Assembly: GCF_024721995.1 (NCBI RefSeq)
Contig: NZ_JANQBC010000008.1
Coordinates: 186,001 to 250,000 of the forward strand
Length of the DNA stretch: 64,000 nt
Origin: Paenibacillus radicibacter
GTDB taxonomy: Bacteria; Bacillota; Bacilli; Paenibacillales; NBRC-103111
Direction of reading: 5' to 3'
Shown in pieces: positions 36,131 through 45,473 of this stretch. The notes beneath the pieces are model-generated. The model had not been told where the DNA came from. It ran no database searches and saw only the letters and a program-made list of their open reading frames with translations. The translations under genes and the position numbers were made by a program. Each line of letters starts with the position of its first letter. Positions within the stretch are counted from its first letter, which is position 1.

Positions 36131-36977
36131 AGGAAATCACATCCGCCGGATCTACGCTCATCTTATCCTTTTTGATCGCAAAATACAGAATGCCTGTTTC
36201 CTTGAACTGATCTTTGGCCGCATAACCGATCGTCTCGCCTGCCTTAATCCAATCATTCAACTGCAATTTCGCACCATCCATCCAGCCGTACACGGACTGC
36301 ACGCCTTCCGGATGCTGAATGACAACGGTGTAGCCGGTTGATTCGCTTTCACCTGCACGAATAACCTGCCCATCATCCATCGCAAATACAGGAGCTCCTG
36401 CTTGTGCAGATAACAGAATACCACCGTTCGACGCGGAATACGGTACAGTCACTTTGCCTTGAAGCGGTGCGAAATAGGTACGTTTATTGCCAAGGCTTAC
36501 TTTCACCGCGTCTTCTTTTCCCTTGTTATCAAAAACAGGAATGAAGGAAGGCGAATCCCCGAAAGTTCGATGGTACCATGCTGTTAGGGAATCATACGAG
36601 ATCGGTTGTACGAGCATCGTCGCAATGTAGGATTGTCCTTTTTGAGCGATGGGGTGCTTAATTTGGAATAACGCCCAAATCAATATAAACATCAGCAACG
36701 CGATCCATACTTTTGTTCGGAATCCACTCCAGAGACTAAGAGGAGGTTCAATTTGCTCTTCATGATCAAGCCTAAACTTTTGCCGCCATACATATTCCGG
36801 ATCATTGAGTCTAGGGTCAATCTCCGTTTCCAATCTCTCCATATCGGGACGCGAATACTCAAACGGTACGGGCAAGCGTAGTTGTTCATTGTTCATTCGC
36901 TCGGTTTGTACGTTATTTTCCTGCAAAGATTTAATTCTCTCTAATCGCCGCTGGCGAACGTTATCTTTGATTGGCAT
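36123..36977 (-). CDS. spoIVFA: Stage IV sporulation protein FA, M23-like inactive regulator
   Basis: A 284-residue protein: a cytoplasmic N-terminal stretch, one membrane helix (about residues 98-115) and an extracytoplasmic LytM/M23-like domain (about 185-280). The peptidase histidines are not kept; the segment that would be HxH reads LYFAIKK. The domain is therefore presumably non-catalytic, as expected for SpoIVFA, which holds SpoIVFB inactive until SpoIVB cleaves it. ATG 36977 has AGGAGG 9 bases upstream, preferred to an ATG 7 codons earlier. Confidence 0.85.
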   Translation of the reverse strand: MPIKDNVRQRRLERIKSLQENNVQTERMNNEQLRLPVPFEYSRPDMERLETEIDPRLNDPEYVWRQKFRLDHEEQIEPPLSLWSGFRTKVWIALLMFILIWALFQIKHPIAQKGQSYIATMLVQPISYDSLTAWYHRTFGDSPSFIPVFDNKGKEDAVKVSLGNKRTYFAPLQGKVTVPYSASNGGILLSAQAGAPVFAMDDGQVIRAGESESTGYTVVIQHPEGVQSVYGWMDGAKLQLNDWIKAGETIGYAAKDQFKETGILYFAIKKDKMSVDPADVISFD

Positions 36978-37059
36978 CGGTTTGCCCCTCCTGCACAAAG
37001 CTTGTACTTACTCTACTTTATGAAAAAGCTTGGACAAATAGACCGCATCCCATTTTTCG

Positions 37060-37092
37060 ATACAAAAAAAGAGCCCAGCTTAGGCTGGACCC
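37060..37092 (-). terminator. Terminator after rodA
   Basis: Minus-strand GGGTCCAGC pairs with GCTGGGCTC around CTAA (with G-T pairs), followed by TTTTTTTG. It separates rodA from spoIVFA, and the stem touches the rodA stop codon. Confidence 0.85.
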
Positions 37093-38241
37093 TTAATCAT
37101 CTTCAAAATCAAAGTATTTGTCTTGATGGAGTTTAACACTCATCACAAGCCCCATGGAAACCATGTTAATAAACAAGGACGTTCCGCCGTAAGAGATGAA
37201 CGGAAGGGTAATCCCTGTTAAAGGCAATATGTCGATCAACATCCCGATATTTTGGAAAATTTGCAAGACGAACATCGATACAATTCCAATGATAATATAA
37301 GAACCACTCAGGTAAATGCTTCGAATCGAAATTAGAATCATGCGGTAAATAAGCACGAAGTACATGAGTAGCAGAATCGCGCCACCACGGAACCCTAGCT
37401 CTTCACCAATGACAGCGAAAATCGTATCCGAGTAACCATAAATGATGCCGCCGCTGTGCGTAGCTTGTCCTTGAAGGAAGCCTTGACCCGCAAGTCCTCC
37501 CGAACCAATTGCAACGAGGGCCCGGCGTGCTTGAAGTGACCAGTCTTTGTCTGCGTCTTCATACAAGAATCCATCAATCCGCTTCACCCAGTGACCGAAA
37601 TTGTTCTGAGCCATAAAAGTTGTAATCGGCTCATGGTACGTATTGTACAAGTAATAAGCGAGTACAAAGATACCGACAATGACAGCGACTCCAATGAACA
37701 TGTGCGAGTAACGAATATTTCCAATCCAATACATACCGATCAGAATAATCACGTAAATCATCGCATTACCCATATCCGGCATAACCACTACGATGAAGAA
37801 AGCAGCAAAGACAAGTAAGCCAATTGGAAGCACATCTTTCACGAACTCCAATGACTCCCCTTTACGCTTAGCAAGCCATGCCCCAATAACAAGAATGAGG
37901 ATTAGCTTCATTAACTCGGCTGGCTGTAAATTGAGGGATTCTGTGATTTTTATCCAACCCTTGGCACCATTGACCACTTTACCGAAGAAAAATACATAAA
38001 GTAGCAATAGCATGCCTACGCCATATAAATATGGCCAAAATTTCATTAAGACACGATAATCAAACAACGCCGTCGCTACGAAAGCTACTAAACAGATCCC
38101 GTAGATCGTCAAACTTTTGGTTAATGAAATCGTGATTCGATCATCTAGCGTGGCACTGTAGACCATCATTGAAGAGAGAACCATGAAACAAACCAGAATG
38201 AAGACGATGATAAAATCAAATTGTTTGAGTTTCTTCAGCAA
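37093..38241 (-). CDS. rodA: FtsW/RodA/SpoVE-family SEDS peptidoglycan glycosyltransferase
   Basis: A 382-residue protein with about ten membrane helices, a SEDS glycosyltransferase that polymerises lipid II with a partner penicillin-binding protein. Signature segments are AELMKLILILVIGAWLAK and ILPLTGITLPFISYGGTSLF. The position right behind mreBCD and minCD suggests the elongasome member RodA, but FtsW or SpoVE cannot be excluded. The start is a TTG at 38241 with GAGGA upstream, 9 bases from minD's stop. Confidence 0.87.
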   Translation of the reverse strand: MLKKLKQFDFIIVFILVCFMVLSSMMVYSATLDDRITISLTKSLTIYGICLVAFVATALFDYRVLMKFWPYLYGVGMLLLLYVFFFGKVVNGAKGWIKITESLNLQPAELMKLILILVIGAWLAKRKGESLEFVKDVLPIGLLVFAAFFIVVVMPDMGNAMIYVIILIGMYWIGNIRYSHMFIGVAVIVGIFVLAYYLYNTYHEPITTFMAQNNFGHWVKRIDGFLYEDADKDWSLQARRALVAIGSGGLAGQGFLQGQATHSGGIIYGYSDTIFAVIGEELGFRGGAILLLMYFVLIYRMILISIRSIYLSGSYIIIGIVSMFVLQIFQNIGMLIDILPLTGITLPFISYGGTSLFINMVSMGLVMSVKLHQDKYFDFEDD

Positions 38242-38250
38242 TTCAAGTCC

Positions 38251-39045
38251 TCATCCTATCCCGAGCATTTTTTTCATTTTAGTAAACACACCTTGCTTGT
38301 ATTCAAGCGGCGCAAGTGGGACTGAATCTCCCAATATACGACGAGCAATATTGCGATAAGCGATAGATGCTCGTGATGTATCGCTCATCACGGTAGGCTC
38401 TCCGGTATTTGCTGCTTTAATGACATGTTCATCATCTGGTACAATACCAAGCAAATCAATGGCAAGTATGGAACAAATCTCGTCGATGTCCAGCATCTCG
38501 CCCTTTTTCATCATATTCGGACGAATCCGATTAATAACTAGCTTAGGCGACTTGATTCCTGATTTATCGAGCAAGCCGATAACCCGATCCGCATCACGTG
38601 TAGCCGTAAGCTCTGGTGTTGTTACGACAATCGCTTGATCTGCACCCGCAATTGCATTACGGAATCCATGTTCAATACCTGCTGGACAATCAATAATAAT
38701 ATAGTCAAATTCCTCTTTAAGCGAATCCACAATCTGCTTAACAGCATCAGGTGTAATGTCATCTTTATCTTTGGTTTGGGCAGCAGGTAATAAATACAAC
38801 TCGGAGAATCGCTTGTCACGCACTAAAGCTTGCTGCAATCTGCAGCGCCCTTCAGATACATCGACAAGATCATAAATGATCCGATTCTCAAGTCCCATTA
38901 CGACATCTAGATTACGAAGTCCGATGTCTGTATCGACCATACAAACCTTCTTCCCTAATAAAGCAAGAGCAGAACCTAAATTAGCTGAAGTCGTTGTTTT
39001 GCCGACCCCGCCCTTACCTGATGTAACAACTATAGCTTCTCCCAC
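38251..39045 (-). CDS. minD: Septum site-determining ATPase MinD
   Basis: 264-residue ParA/MinD ATPase that recruits MinC to the membrane to block polar division. The deviant Walker A is GKGGVGKTT, and the C-terminus ends with an amphipathic membrane-targeting helix (about VFTKMKKMLGI). I chose the GTG at 39045: it yields the conserved GEAIVVTSGKGG N-terminus and has GAGGAGA 9 bases upstream. A GTG 3 codons earlier lies on the Shine-Dalgarno. Confidence 0.96.
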   Translation of the reverse strand: MGEAIVVTSGKGGVGKTTTSANLGSALALLGKKVCMVDTDIGLRNLDVVMGLENRIIYDLVDVSEGRCRLQQALVRDKRFSELYLLPAAQTKDKDDITPDAVKQIVDSLKEEFDYIIIDCPAGIEHGFRNAIAGADQAIVVTTPELTATRDADRVIGLLDKSGIKSPKLVINRIRPNMMKKGEMLDIDEICSILAIDLLGIVPDDEHVIKAANTGEPTVMSDTSRASIAYRNIARRILGDSVPLAPLEYKQGVFTKMKKMLGIG

Positions 39046-39087
39046 GACGTTCACTCTCCTCGATATTGAATCAACAGCTTGGTATTA

Positions 39088-39726
39088 TTACGGTAAAATT
39101 TGATGCAAATGATTCAGCTTATTGATCTGCATCACATCATCTTGTATATATGCAAATTCCATATGAGCTTCCTCAATTCCCCATTCATCTGGCGATCGAG
39201 ATACAATGCCTGCAATTCGCAGTTGTGTCGGCCTCATATAAGATGCGGCAATAATAGCTGTTTTATCTCCATCACATCCAGCGTGAGCAAGCCCTCTGAG
39301 TGCACCCAAAATATAGATGGAGCCTGTACAAATTATAGAGCCACCAGGGTTCACATCACCTAAAAACAAGAGGTCACCCTTATGTTCCAAAATTTGTCCC
39401 GAGCGAACAATCCCTTTAATGGAAGTTAATTTTTGTTGATTGGATAAATCTTCAAGTCCATCTGACTCTATGGATTGGATCAATAAGTTGCCTTTAGCTC
39501 TCAGAATATCTCGAATTTGTTCTTCTTGATCTTCCGTAATCGTACGTTTGCCTAGCTTCATATACACATGGACGATAGGTCCAGAAAGTATTTGAACATG
39601 CGATTGCTCTAACATATGGCGTAGGCTGGTTAATAGTTCGTCGAATTCACAATTGTCCTCGAGACGAAAAATCAAACCTTCCTTGCTACCCTTTAAGGTT
39701 ACATGTTGTTTTATCTCTGCAGTCAT
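39088..39726 (-). CDS. minC: Septum site-determining protein MinC
   Basis: 212-residue inhibitor of FtsZ assembly. The N-terminal domain (about 1-100) binds FtsZ, and the C-terminal beta-helix (about 110-205) contains RSGQILEHKGDLLFLGDVNPGG, the MinD- and FtsZ-interacting surface. The ATG has AGGAGG upstream. It follows mreD by 58 bases, the same mreBCD-minCD order as B. subtilis. Confidence 0.94.
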   Translation of the reverse strand: MTAEIKQHVTLKGSKEGLIFRLEDNCEFDELLTSLRHMLEQSHVQILSGPIVHVYMKLGKRTITEDQEEQIRDILRAKGNLLIQSIESDGLEDLSNQQKLTSIKGIVRSGQILEHKGDLLFLGDVNPGGSIICTGSIYILGALRGLAHAGCDGDKTAIIAASYMRPTQLRIAGIVSRSPDEWGIEEAHMEFAYIQDDVMQINKLNHLHQILP

Positions 39727-39784
39727 CCCACTTCAGCCTCCTAATGGTTACAATTCGGCTAATGGGGCTCTATTTCCTTCCTGC

Positions 39785-40324
39785 TCAAGATGCTTCTCCC
39801 TCTTTTTTCACCAAATTCATAGAATCAATCCATTTACGCATTGGTATATAAATCGCAAGTGCGAACAACATATTGAATAATGCACTTGGTAGTACATAAT
39901 GAGTAAGTGCGAACATGTAAGGAACCTTCGTTACGTTGAAGAGCAGATAAAGACTACCCACCATCATTTCACATAACGCAACTCCGACTCCGATTAATAC
40001 CACGGTATACAACACAAAGTGCGGTCTAAACACTTGCATCAGACCAATCAAATAGCCTGTTAAACCCATTGCAAATGAAAACACACCGATCATATGCCCA
40101 TAGTAAATGAAATCTTGAAGTAATCCAAAGATTACCCCATACAATAAGGCTTGATGCCTGCCTAAATAGAGTGCGTAATAAAGAATAATGACAAGTACAA
40201 AGTTAGGTGAGATATGTACACTAGACTGCCAGGATTCAGGTAAAATCCATGGCATTAACGTCCCTTGTACAATGAATAGCAGCAGTAATAACAGCCACCG
40301 GTAATGTCTTCTTAATCCCCTCAT
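39785..40324 (-). CDS. mreD: Rod shape-determining protein MreD
   Basis: A 179-residue protein with five or six membrane helices, no catalytic motif, placed right after mreC. MreD links the MreB filament to the cell-wall elongation machinery. ATG 40324 or the GTG one codon earlier could serve as the start; the upstream GGGGTGA is part of the mreC stop region, indicating coupling. Confidence 0.9.
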   Translation of the reverse strand: MRGLRRHYRWLLLLLLFIVQGTLMPWILPESWQSSVHISPNFVLVIILYYALYLGRHQALLYGVIFGLLQDFIYYGHMIGVFSFAMGLTGYLIGLMQVFRPHFVLYTVVLIGVGVALCEMMVGSLYLLFNVTKVPYMFALTHYVLPSALFNMLFALAIYIPMRKWIDSMNLVKKEGEAS

Positions 40325-40327
40325 CAC

Positions 40328-41194
40328 TCACCCCAACCCCGGTACTTCAACGATGAACACTTCACGGATTTTACGGAACGACACGAAAGGCTTAACCATA
40401 ACCTTATGTGTAATACCGAAATCCCCAACATCGCGTGAAACAACCGTTCCGATCGGAATTCCATTCGGGAACACTTGTCCTAAACCAGAAGTAATAACCG
40501 TATCACCGACCGCAATCGGATCATCTTTGTCCACACGAGTCATGACAAGCAATCCTGTCACACTATCATAACTTTCGATGACACCGTAGGAGTCCTTGTC
40601 TTTGCCTTGCACAGTTGTCGAGATCGCCTTAGAAGAGTTGTCCGCTTCGTTAATGTCCATTAACAATTGAACCGTAGACGTAAGTGGTGTTACTGTTTTC
40701 ACACGACCAATAAGACCATCTACTGTCATGACTGCCATATTCGGTTTAATGCCATCATTAGCACCCAAATTTACAGTAATTGAATTGTTATAAGGATCGA
40801 TCGAGTTGGAACCTGTCACTTCAGCAATTCGGTATTTGTAATTATTGGATTGCTTTTGATTTTCTGTAAAATGGAGTTGCTCTTTCAAGCGTTCATTCTG
40901 TGCTTCAAGATCATTCAGACGCTGTGTATCTCTCGCATATTGAGTCAATGTTAACTTGAGTGTGCGATTCTCATCGTAAATGACACCCAAATTTCCAACA
41001 TCTTTAAAGAAACCCGCTATATAAGCAGCGGGCTTGTAGACGACACTTTGCGTCCATGAAATTGAGTCTTTAACAAATTTTTCTGGCCAAGTCATTCCAA
41101 CACGTCCACCCAGTGTCAATCCCATCATAATGAAGAAGAAAATGAGTGCAAACATGAGTATAATGAGCCGTTTATTCCCCATAAACCTGAACAA
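40328..41194 (-). CDS. mreC: Rod shape-determining protein MreC
   Basis: A 288-residue bitopic protein: N-terminal membrane helix (about residues 9-28), a coiled coil (about residues 65-115), and a beta-rich extracytoplasmic domain containing ITSGLGQVFPNGIPIGTV, the family hallmark. It scaffolds MreB, MreD and PBPs. I favour the TTG at 41194, which has GAAGG 8 bases upstream; a GTG 3 codons earlier directly abuts that site, and an ATG 4 codons later lacks one. Confidence 0.94.
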   Translation of the reverse strand: MFRFMGNKRLIILMFALIFFFIMMGLTLGGRVGMTWPEKFVKDSISWTQSVVYKPAAYIAGFFKDVGNLGVIYDENRTLKLTLTQYARDTQRLNDLEAQNERLKEQLHFTENQKQSNNYKYRIAEVTGSNSIDPYNNSITVNLGANDGIKPNMAVMTVDGLIGRVKTVTPLTSTVQLLMDINEADNSSKAISTTVQGKDKDSYGVIESYDSVTGLLVMTRVDKDDPIAVGDTVITSGLGQVFPNGIPIGTVVSRDVGDFGITHKVMVKPFVSFRKIREVFIVEVPGLG

Positions 41195-41223
41195 TTCGAA
41201 CACCTTCTTAACATGGCGCTATA

Positions 41224-42249
41224 CTATTTTTTCTTATATCTTGCACTTGAGTCCGAACCTTTGAACAAATGAATGTGATCAAGTGAACGACCTGTACCAA
41301 TTGCAACACAGTCCAGCGGGTTGTCTGCAACGATAACTGGCATACCTGTTTCTCTAGTTAACAATTTATCCAGGTTACGCAAGAGCGCTCCGCCACCTGT
41401 AAGGACGATACCGCGATCCATAATGTCAGCAGCAAGTTCTGGCGGACATTTTTCAAGCGTCATCTTAACAGCTTCAACAATAGACGTCACTGTATCTGCT
41501 AGCGCTTCTGTAATTTCGTCGGAAGTGATGCTTAATGTTTTCGGCAAACCGGAAACAAGGTCACGACCACGAATTTCAAAGCTTTCTGGCGCATCAAGCG
41601 GCATTGCAGAACCAATCTCCATCTTCAGTGCTTCAGCTGTACGTTCACCAATCATCAGGCTGTACGTTTTCTTGATAAACTGAGTTACCGCATCGTCCAT
41701 GTTGTCACCAGCTACACGAATGGAGCGGCTTGTTACGATACTTCCTAGTGAAATAACGGCAACTTCTGTCGTACCTCCACCGATATCAACTACCATGGAA
41801 CCTGTTGGTTCCCATACCGGAAGATCTGCACCGATTGCTGCTGCAAGCGGCTCTTCAATCGTGTATGCTTCACGCGCACCTGCTTGTTTCGCTGCATCTG
41901 TTACTGCACGCTTCTCAACGGCTGTAATTCCAGACGGCACGCAGACCATCACATTCGGATGACGTCCGAAGATGCTTGGCTTATGCGCTTGACGCAAGAA
42001 GTAACGAATCATAACTGCTGTTGTTTCAAAATCGGCAATAACGCCGTCTTTCATCGGACGAATAGCTCTAATATTCCCTGGTGTACGACCAATCATATTT
42101 CTCGCGTCATTACCGACCGCTTCAATTGTTTTTGTATCTGTACGAAGAGCAACCACTGAGGGTTCGCGGACAATAATCCCGTTTCCTTTTTCGTAAACGA
42201 GCGTATTTGCCGTACCTAAATCAATTCCATAATCTTTTCCACCGAACAT
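41224..42249 (-). CDS. mreB: Rod shape-determining protein MreB
   Basis: 341-residue bacterial actin that directs lateral cell-wall synthesis. Actin-fold nucleotide motifs are [13 protein letters not shown] (phosphate 1), [14 protein letters not shown] (phosphate 2) and [15 protein letters not shown] (adenosine). It starts with [16 protein letters not shown], and the ATG has AAAGGAG upstream. First gene of mreBCD-minCD-rodA, with its own promoter. Confidence 0.97.
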   Translation of the reverse strand: MFGGKDYGIDLGTANTLVYEKGNGIIVREPSVVALRTDTKTIEAVGNDARNMIGRTPGNIRAIRPMKDGVIADFETTAVMIRYFLRQAHKPSIFGRHPNVMVCVPSGITAVEKRAVTDAAKQAGAREAYTIEEPLAAAIGADLPVWEPTGSMVVDIGGGTTEVAVISLGSIVTSRSIRVAGDNMDDAVTQFIKKTYSLMIGERTAEALKMEIGSAMPLDAPESFEIRGRDLVSGLPKTLSITSDEITEALADTVTSIVEAVKMTLEKCPPELAADIMDRGIVLTGGGALLRNLDKLLTRETGMPVIVADNPLDCVAIGTGRSLDHIHLFKGSDSSARYKKK

Positions 42250-42306
42250 TTGTAGAAGCTCCTTTCCCTAACTGTCATCACTGTGTTCAGTTCAAACATA
42301 ATGCTC

Positions 42307-42336
42307 ATTATATTACATATACCCCTGTTCCTTCAA
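42307..42336 (-). promoter_or_regulatory. Promoter upstream of mreB, overlapping the end of radC
   Basis: Minus-strand TTGAAG (42336-42331) and TATAAT (42312-42307) are 18 bases apart, 58 bases before the mreB start codon. Confidence 0.6.
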
Positions 42337-42996
42337 ACTTACGAATCTGGAGTCCCCAATTATGATGTGATCAAGTACATCAATCCCAATAATACCGCCA
42401 GCTTCAAGCAATCGTTTCGTAATGTCGATATCCTCCTCGCTCGGCGTTGGATCGCCGCTTGGATGATTATGTACACAAACAATGGAAGCCGCGCTTCGGG
42501 TAATCGCAGCACGGAATATTTCTCTTGGATGTACAATCGCAGCATTCAAAGATCCAATTGACAAAGTTTCCTGACCAATCACATGATTCTTCGTATTCAG
42601 AAACAGACAGACAAAATGTTCTTTCGTTAAATACCGTAGTTCCTCGGTTAATAGATTCGCCACATCTTGTGGTGAGCGTATGGTGATCGCTTCACTCATC
42701 GTCGAACGAGCAATTCTACGTCCAAGCTCGATGCCAGCCTGTATTTGCAAGGCTTTTGCATCCCCGATGCCTCTAATCTGGGTAAGTTGTTCCCTGCGCA
42801 TCTCAACTAGAGCGCGCAAGCTGCCCGCGTGGGCAAGTACACGGTGTGCAAGTCCAATCGCGGATTCTGCCATCGTTCCTGTCCTTAGTAATATCGCAAG
42901 AAGTTCAGCGTTACTCAGTGCTTGTGCACCAAATTGCAGCATGCGTTCACGCGGTCTTTCTTCACTAGGGACATCCCGTATTGCAAGATGAGGCAA
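42313..42996 (-). CDS. radC: RadC/JAB-domain DNA repair-associated protein
   Basis: A 227-residue protein with an N-terminal helix-hairpin-helix-like region (QIRGIGDAKALQIQAGIELGRRI) and a C-terminal MPN/JAB metalloprotease-like domain with HNHPSGDPTPSEEDI, the zinc-binding motif. The role in repair is unproven despite the name. The start appears to be TTG 42996 with GAAGGG upstream. It lies between maf and mreB, the Bacillus order. Confidence 0.93.
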   Translation of the reverse strand: MPHLAIRDVPSEERPRERMLQFGAQALSNAELLAILLRTGTMAESAIGLAHRVLAHAGSLRALVEMRREQLTQIRGIGDAKALQIQAGIELGRRIARSTMSEAITIRSPQDVANLLTEELRYLTKEHFVCLFLNTKNHVIGQETLSIGSLNAAIVHPREIFRAAITRSAASIVCVHNHPSGDPTPSEEDIDITKRLLEAGGIIGIDVLDHIIIGDSRFVSLKEQGYM

Positions 42997-43083
42997 AATA
43001 TGAATTCCCTTCTTTCATCATAGTATAGGTGTATAAATTTTCATTTATTCCCAACTATTATACCAGAAAAAAAGAAATACAAA

Positions 43084-43698
43084 TTACAATATATTAACAT
43101 CAAGTTCAGCAAGCATATCACTCAGAAGTGAAACCGAGAGTCCAACTACGTTGAAATAGTCACCCTCTATCGATTCTACGAAAGTTGCACCAATGCCTTG
43201 AATTGCGTAGGAACCTGCCTTGTCCATCGGTTCGCCTGTTGCAATATAACGCTTGATCTGCCCATCTGTCAATGGTTTCATATGGACATCCGTTGCACGA
43301 TGGCGCATAATCGATTGACCTGTCTCCAAATCTACACAAGCAATCCCTGTATACACTTGATGCGTTGCGTTCTGCAACATACTCAACATATGTGCCGCAT
43401 CTTGCTCGTTGATCGGCTTGCCGAGCACAACGCCATCTTTGACAACAATTGTATCGGAACCAATTAATATGGATCTACCCATTTGCTGTTCTAGCTTTAA
43501 TTTATCATAAATCACATTCACTTTGCGAAGACTTAAGGTTTCCACAATTTGGCTAGGTGTTAAACTTTCTTCCACTTGTTCATCCGCATCACTTACTTCA
43601 ATTCGATAGGGAAACCCTAGCGAGCGAACTAGCTCTTGTCTGCGTGGTGAGGATGACGCTAGGACAAGCGTGACTTGATCTGTTACTGCCTCATGCAT
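43084..43698 (-). CDS. maf: Maf-family nucleoside triphosphate pyrophosphatase
   Basis: A 204-residue Maf/HAM1-like enzyme hydrolysing non-canonical nucleotides (dTTP/UTP and modified forms); in Bacillus it also affects septation and competence. The N-terminal LASSSPRRQELVRSLGF motif, SDTIVV and GSYAIQGIGATFV are diagnostic. ATG 43698 has AAGGAAG 10 bases upstream; an in-frame extension of 40 codons lies upstream but overlaps the neighbouring gene and is not conserved. Confidence 0.93.
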   Translation of the reverse strand: MHEAVTDQVTLVLASSSPRRQELVRSLGFPYRIEVSDADEQVEESLTPSQIVETLSLRKVNVIYDKLKLEQQMGRSILIGSDTIVVKDGVVLGKPINEQDAAHMLSMLQNATHQVYTGIACVDLETGQSIMRHRATDVHMKPLTDGQIKRYIATGEPMDKAGSYAIQGIGATFVESIEGDYFNVVGLSVSLLSDMLAELDVNIL

Positions 43699-43766
43699 GC
43701 GCGAGTCACTTCCTTTTATTTTCCAATTAAATTCAACTATTAAACTCAACTTCAGAATGTGCATGA

Positions 43767-44009
43767 TTAGAGCTTTCGATACAACCAGATTGCTCCGGCT
43801 AGCCCAATCACTGCACACAAATTCAACTTGACTTCAAAGTCAATGTTGTACTTAATCACGTTCAAATCCGCCTTCGGTTCCCAAGAGAACCCTACTGATT
43901 TGGTTAAGAAAGAGAGCGCTTTAACGGGTGCTAACAGCTCACCGATGATAATTCCAACTACTAATCCAATGACAATAAATAGGAACAAAATAAAATAGTT
44001 TTTTTTCAT
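43767..44009 (-). CDS. DUF4321 small membrane protein
   Basis: An 80-residue protein with two membrane helices (about residues 5-25 and 61-77) joined by a loop containing FSWEPKADLNVIKYNIDFEVKLN, characteristic of the DUF4321 family. No function is known; in related genomes it lies next to maf or radC, as here. Confidence 0.72.
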   Translation of the reverse strand: MKKNYFILFLFIVIGLVVGIIIGELLAPVKALSFLTKSVGFSWEPKADLNVIKYNIDFEVKLNLCAVIGLAGAIWLYRKL

Positions 44010-44112
44010 AGATTGATCTAATTCCGTCCTCTCCCAAAATCTACAAGCCTAATTATACGTGCAACTAGCTATGCTTTCAATGTAGAATAAGGCCTGGGAG
44101 GAGATACATACT

Positions 44113-45372
44113 ATGAAAAAGGCATCACGCGCTCTACTTCTTTTTACTATTTTTACGCTATGCTTTCCGAGTTCCGCATTTGCGTTAAAAGTAGTCGTCG
44201 ATCCAGGACATGGGGGTAAAGATCCTGGAGCAATCGGTGTTACGGGTTTGCAGGAAAAGGTTGTGAATTTAAACATTTCACTGAAAGTGCGAGATGAGCT
44301 TCAGAGGCGTGGTATCGAGGTCATTATGACTCGTGAATCAGACAAGTTCTTAAGTTTACAGGAACGCGTCAACTTTACCAATCGTCAATCAGCGGATCTA
44401 TTCGTATCTATACATGCAAACTCACATACCAACAACGAGGCTCGCGGCGGATTGATTATGTATTATGATAATCGTTATCCGCAATCGTCGTATCCAGCAT
44501 CGCCAGAAATGGAAGCTCTGTCACCAAAGTCAAAGAAATTTGCAGAGCTGATGCTACAAGAGTACATAAAAAATACGGGTGTTAAAAATCAAGGCTTAAT
44601 GCCAAGCGCAGCTTATGTGATTCGCATGGGTACCATTCCGAGTATTCTTGTGGAAACCGCATTCTTAAGCAACAAAGCGGATGAAGAATTGCTGAAAGAC
44701 GAGGAGATGCGCAGCAAGATGGCCATGGGTGTCGTAAATGGCATTCTGGCGTATGCAGGAAACTTACCTGAAGAGAAGTACCCGGATCTCACAGGTCATT
44801 GGGCACGTGATCCAATCATGCGCATGATCGATAAAGGCTGGCTTACCGGGTACCATAATCGGTTCAATCCAGATCGCGCGCTAACGAGAGCAGAATTTGT
44901 TTCTCTAATGGATCGTGTGTTCAAGTTCGATAAGTTGCCACCGCAAACAGGAGTAGCCAAGCAAACTAAAGCAGGTGAAGGAATTAAACCTCCTGTCTTT
45001 ACTGACCTTGAAAAAGATCATTGGGCGTACAATTCCATCATGAAAGGTGTAGAACTCGGGGCTATAAGTGGCTATCCTGATGGTACACTTCGACCGGAAT
45101 CACCGATTACGCGTGGTGAAGTAGCGCATCTGTTCCATATGCTCATGCAAGCTTCAACAAAGACTGACGAAACAGCTGCTGCCACTAAACAAGCTGAAGA
45201 GGGGTTCACCTTTACGGATGTACCAGGGGACTTGTGGAGTGCTCCAGCGATTTATGCGCTTCATGCAGCAGGCATTATTAACGGATATACACCGACTACG
45301 TTTGCGCCTGATCGCAACATGATTCGCGCTGAAATTGCGGTTGTGCTCGATCGATACGTAGCTAAACCTTAA
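44113..45372 (+). CDS. N-acetylmuramoyl-L-alanine amidase with three SLH domains
   Basis: A 419-residue secreted zinc amidase: signal peptide (residues 1-24), Amidase_3 domain (about 25-205) with zinc ligands H33 (DPGHGG), E48 and H101 (SIHAN) and catalytic E181 (LVETAFLSN). Three S-layer-homology repeats follow (about 218-260, 285-330, 365-415) that would bind pyruvylated wall polymer. It cleaves the MurNAc-L-Ala bond in peptidoglycan, probably in sporulation or cell separation. Start ATG 44113 has GGGAGGAG upstream. It is divergent from the DUF4321 gene. Confidence 0.93.
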   Translation: MKKASRALLLFTIFTLCFPSSAFALKVVVDPGHGGKDPGAIGVTGLQEKVVNLNISLKVRDELQRRGIEVIMTRESDKFLSLQERVNFTNRQSADLFVSIHANSHTNNEARGGLIMYYDNRYPQSSYPASPEMEALSPKSKKFAELMLQEYIKNTGVKNQGLMPSAAYVIRMGTIPSILVETAFLSNKADEELLKDEEMRSKMAMGVVNGILAYAGNLPEEKYPDLTGHWARDPIMRMIDKGWLTGYHNRFNPDRALTRAEFVSLMDRVFKFDKLPPQTGVAKQTKAGEGIKPPVFTDLEKDHWAYNSIMKGVELGAISGYPDGTLRPESPITRGEVAHLFHMLMQASTKTDETAAATKQAEEGFTFTDVPGDLWSAPAIYALHAAGIINGYTPTTFAPDRNMIRAEIAVVLDRYVAKP

Positions 45373-45402
45373 CCTACAAATTTCAACTTTTAATATCAAA
45401 AA

Positions 45403-45467
45403 AAACACCGACTTCGATGTATCGCAAGAATCGTATGATCCTGCGCATACAATGAGTCGGTGTTTGT
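45403..45467. terminator. Bidirectional terminator between the amidase and SPOR genes
   Basis: AAACACCGACT (45403-45413) pairs with AGTCGGTGTTT (45455-45465), with inner partial stems, flanked by an A-run and by TTTGTT. It serves both convergent genes. Confidence 0.85.
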
Positions 45468-45473
45468 TATTCA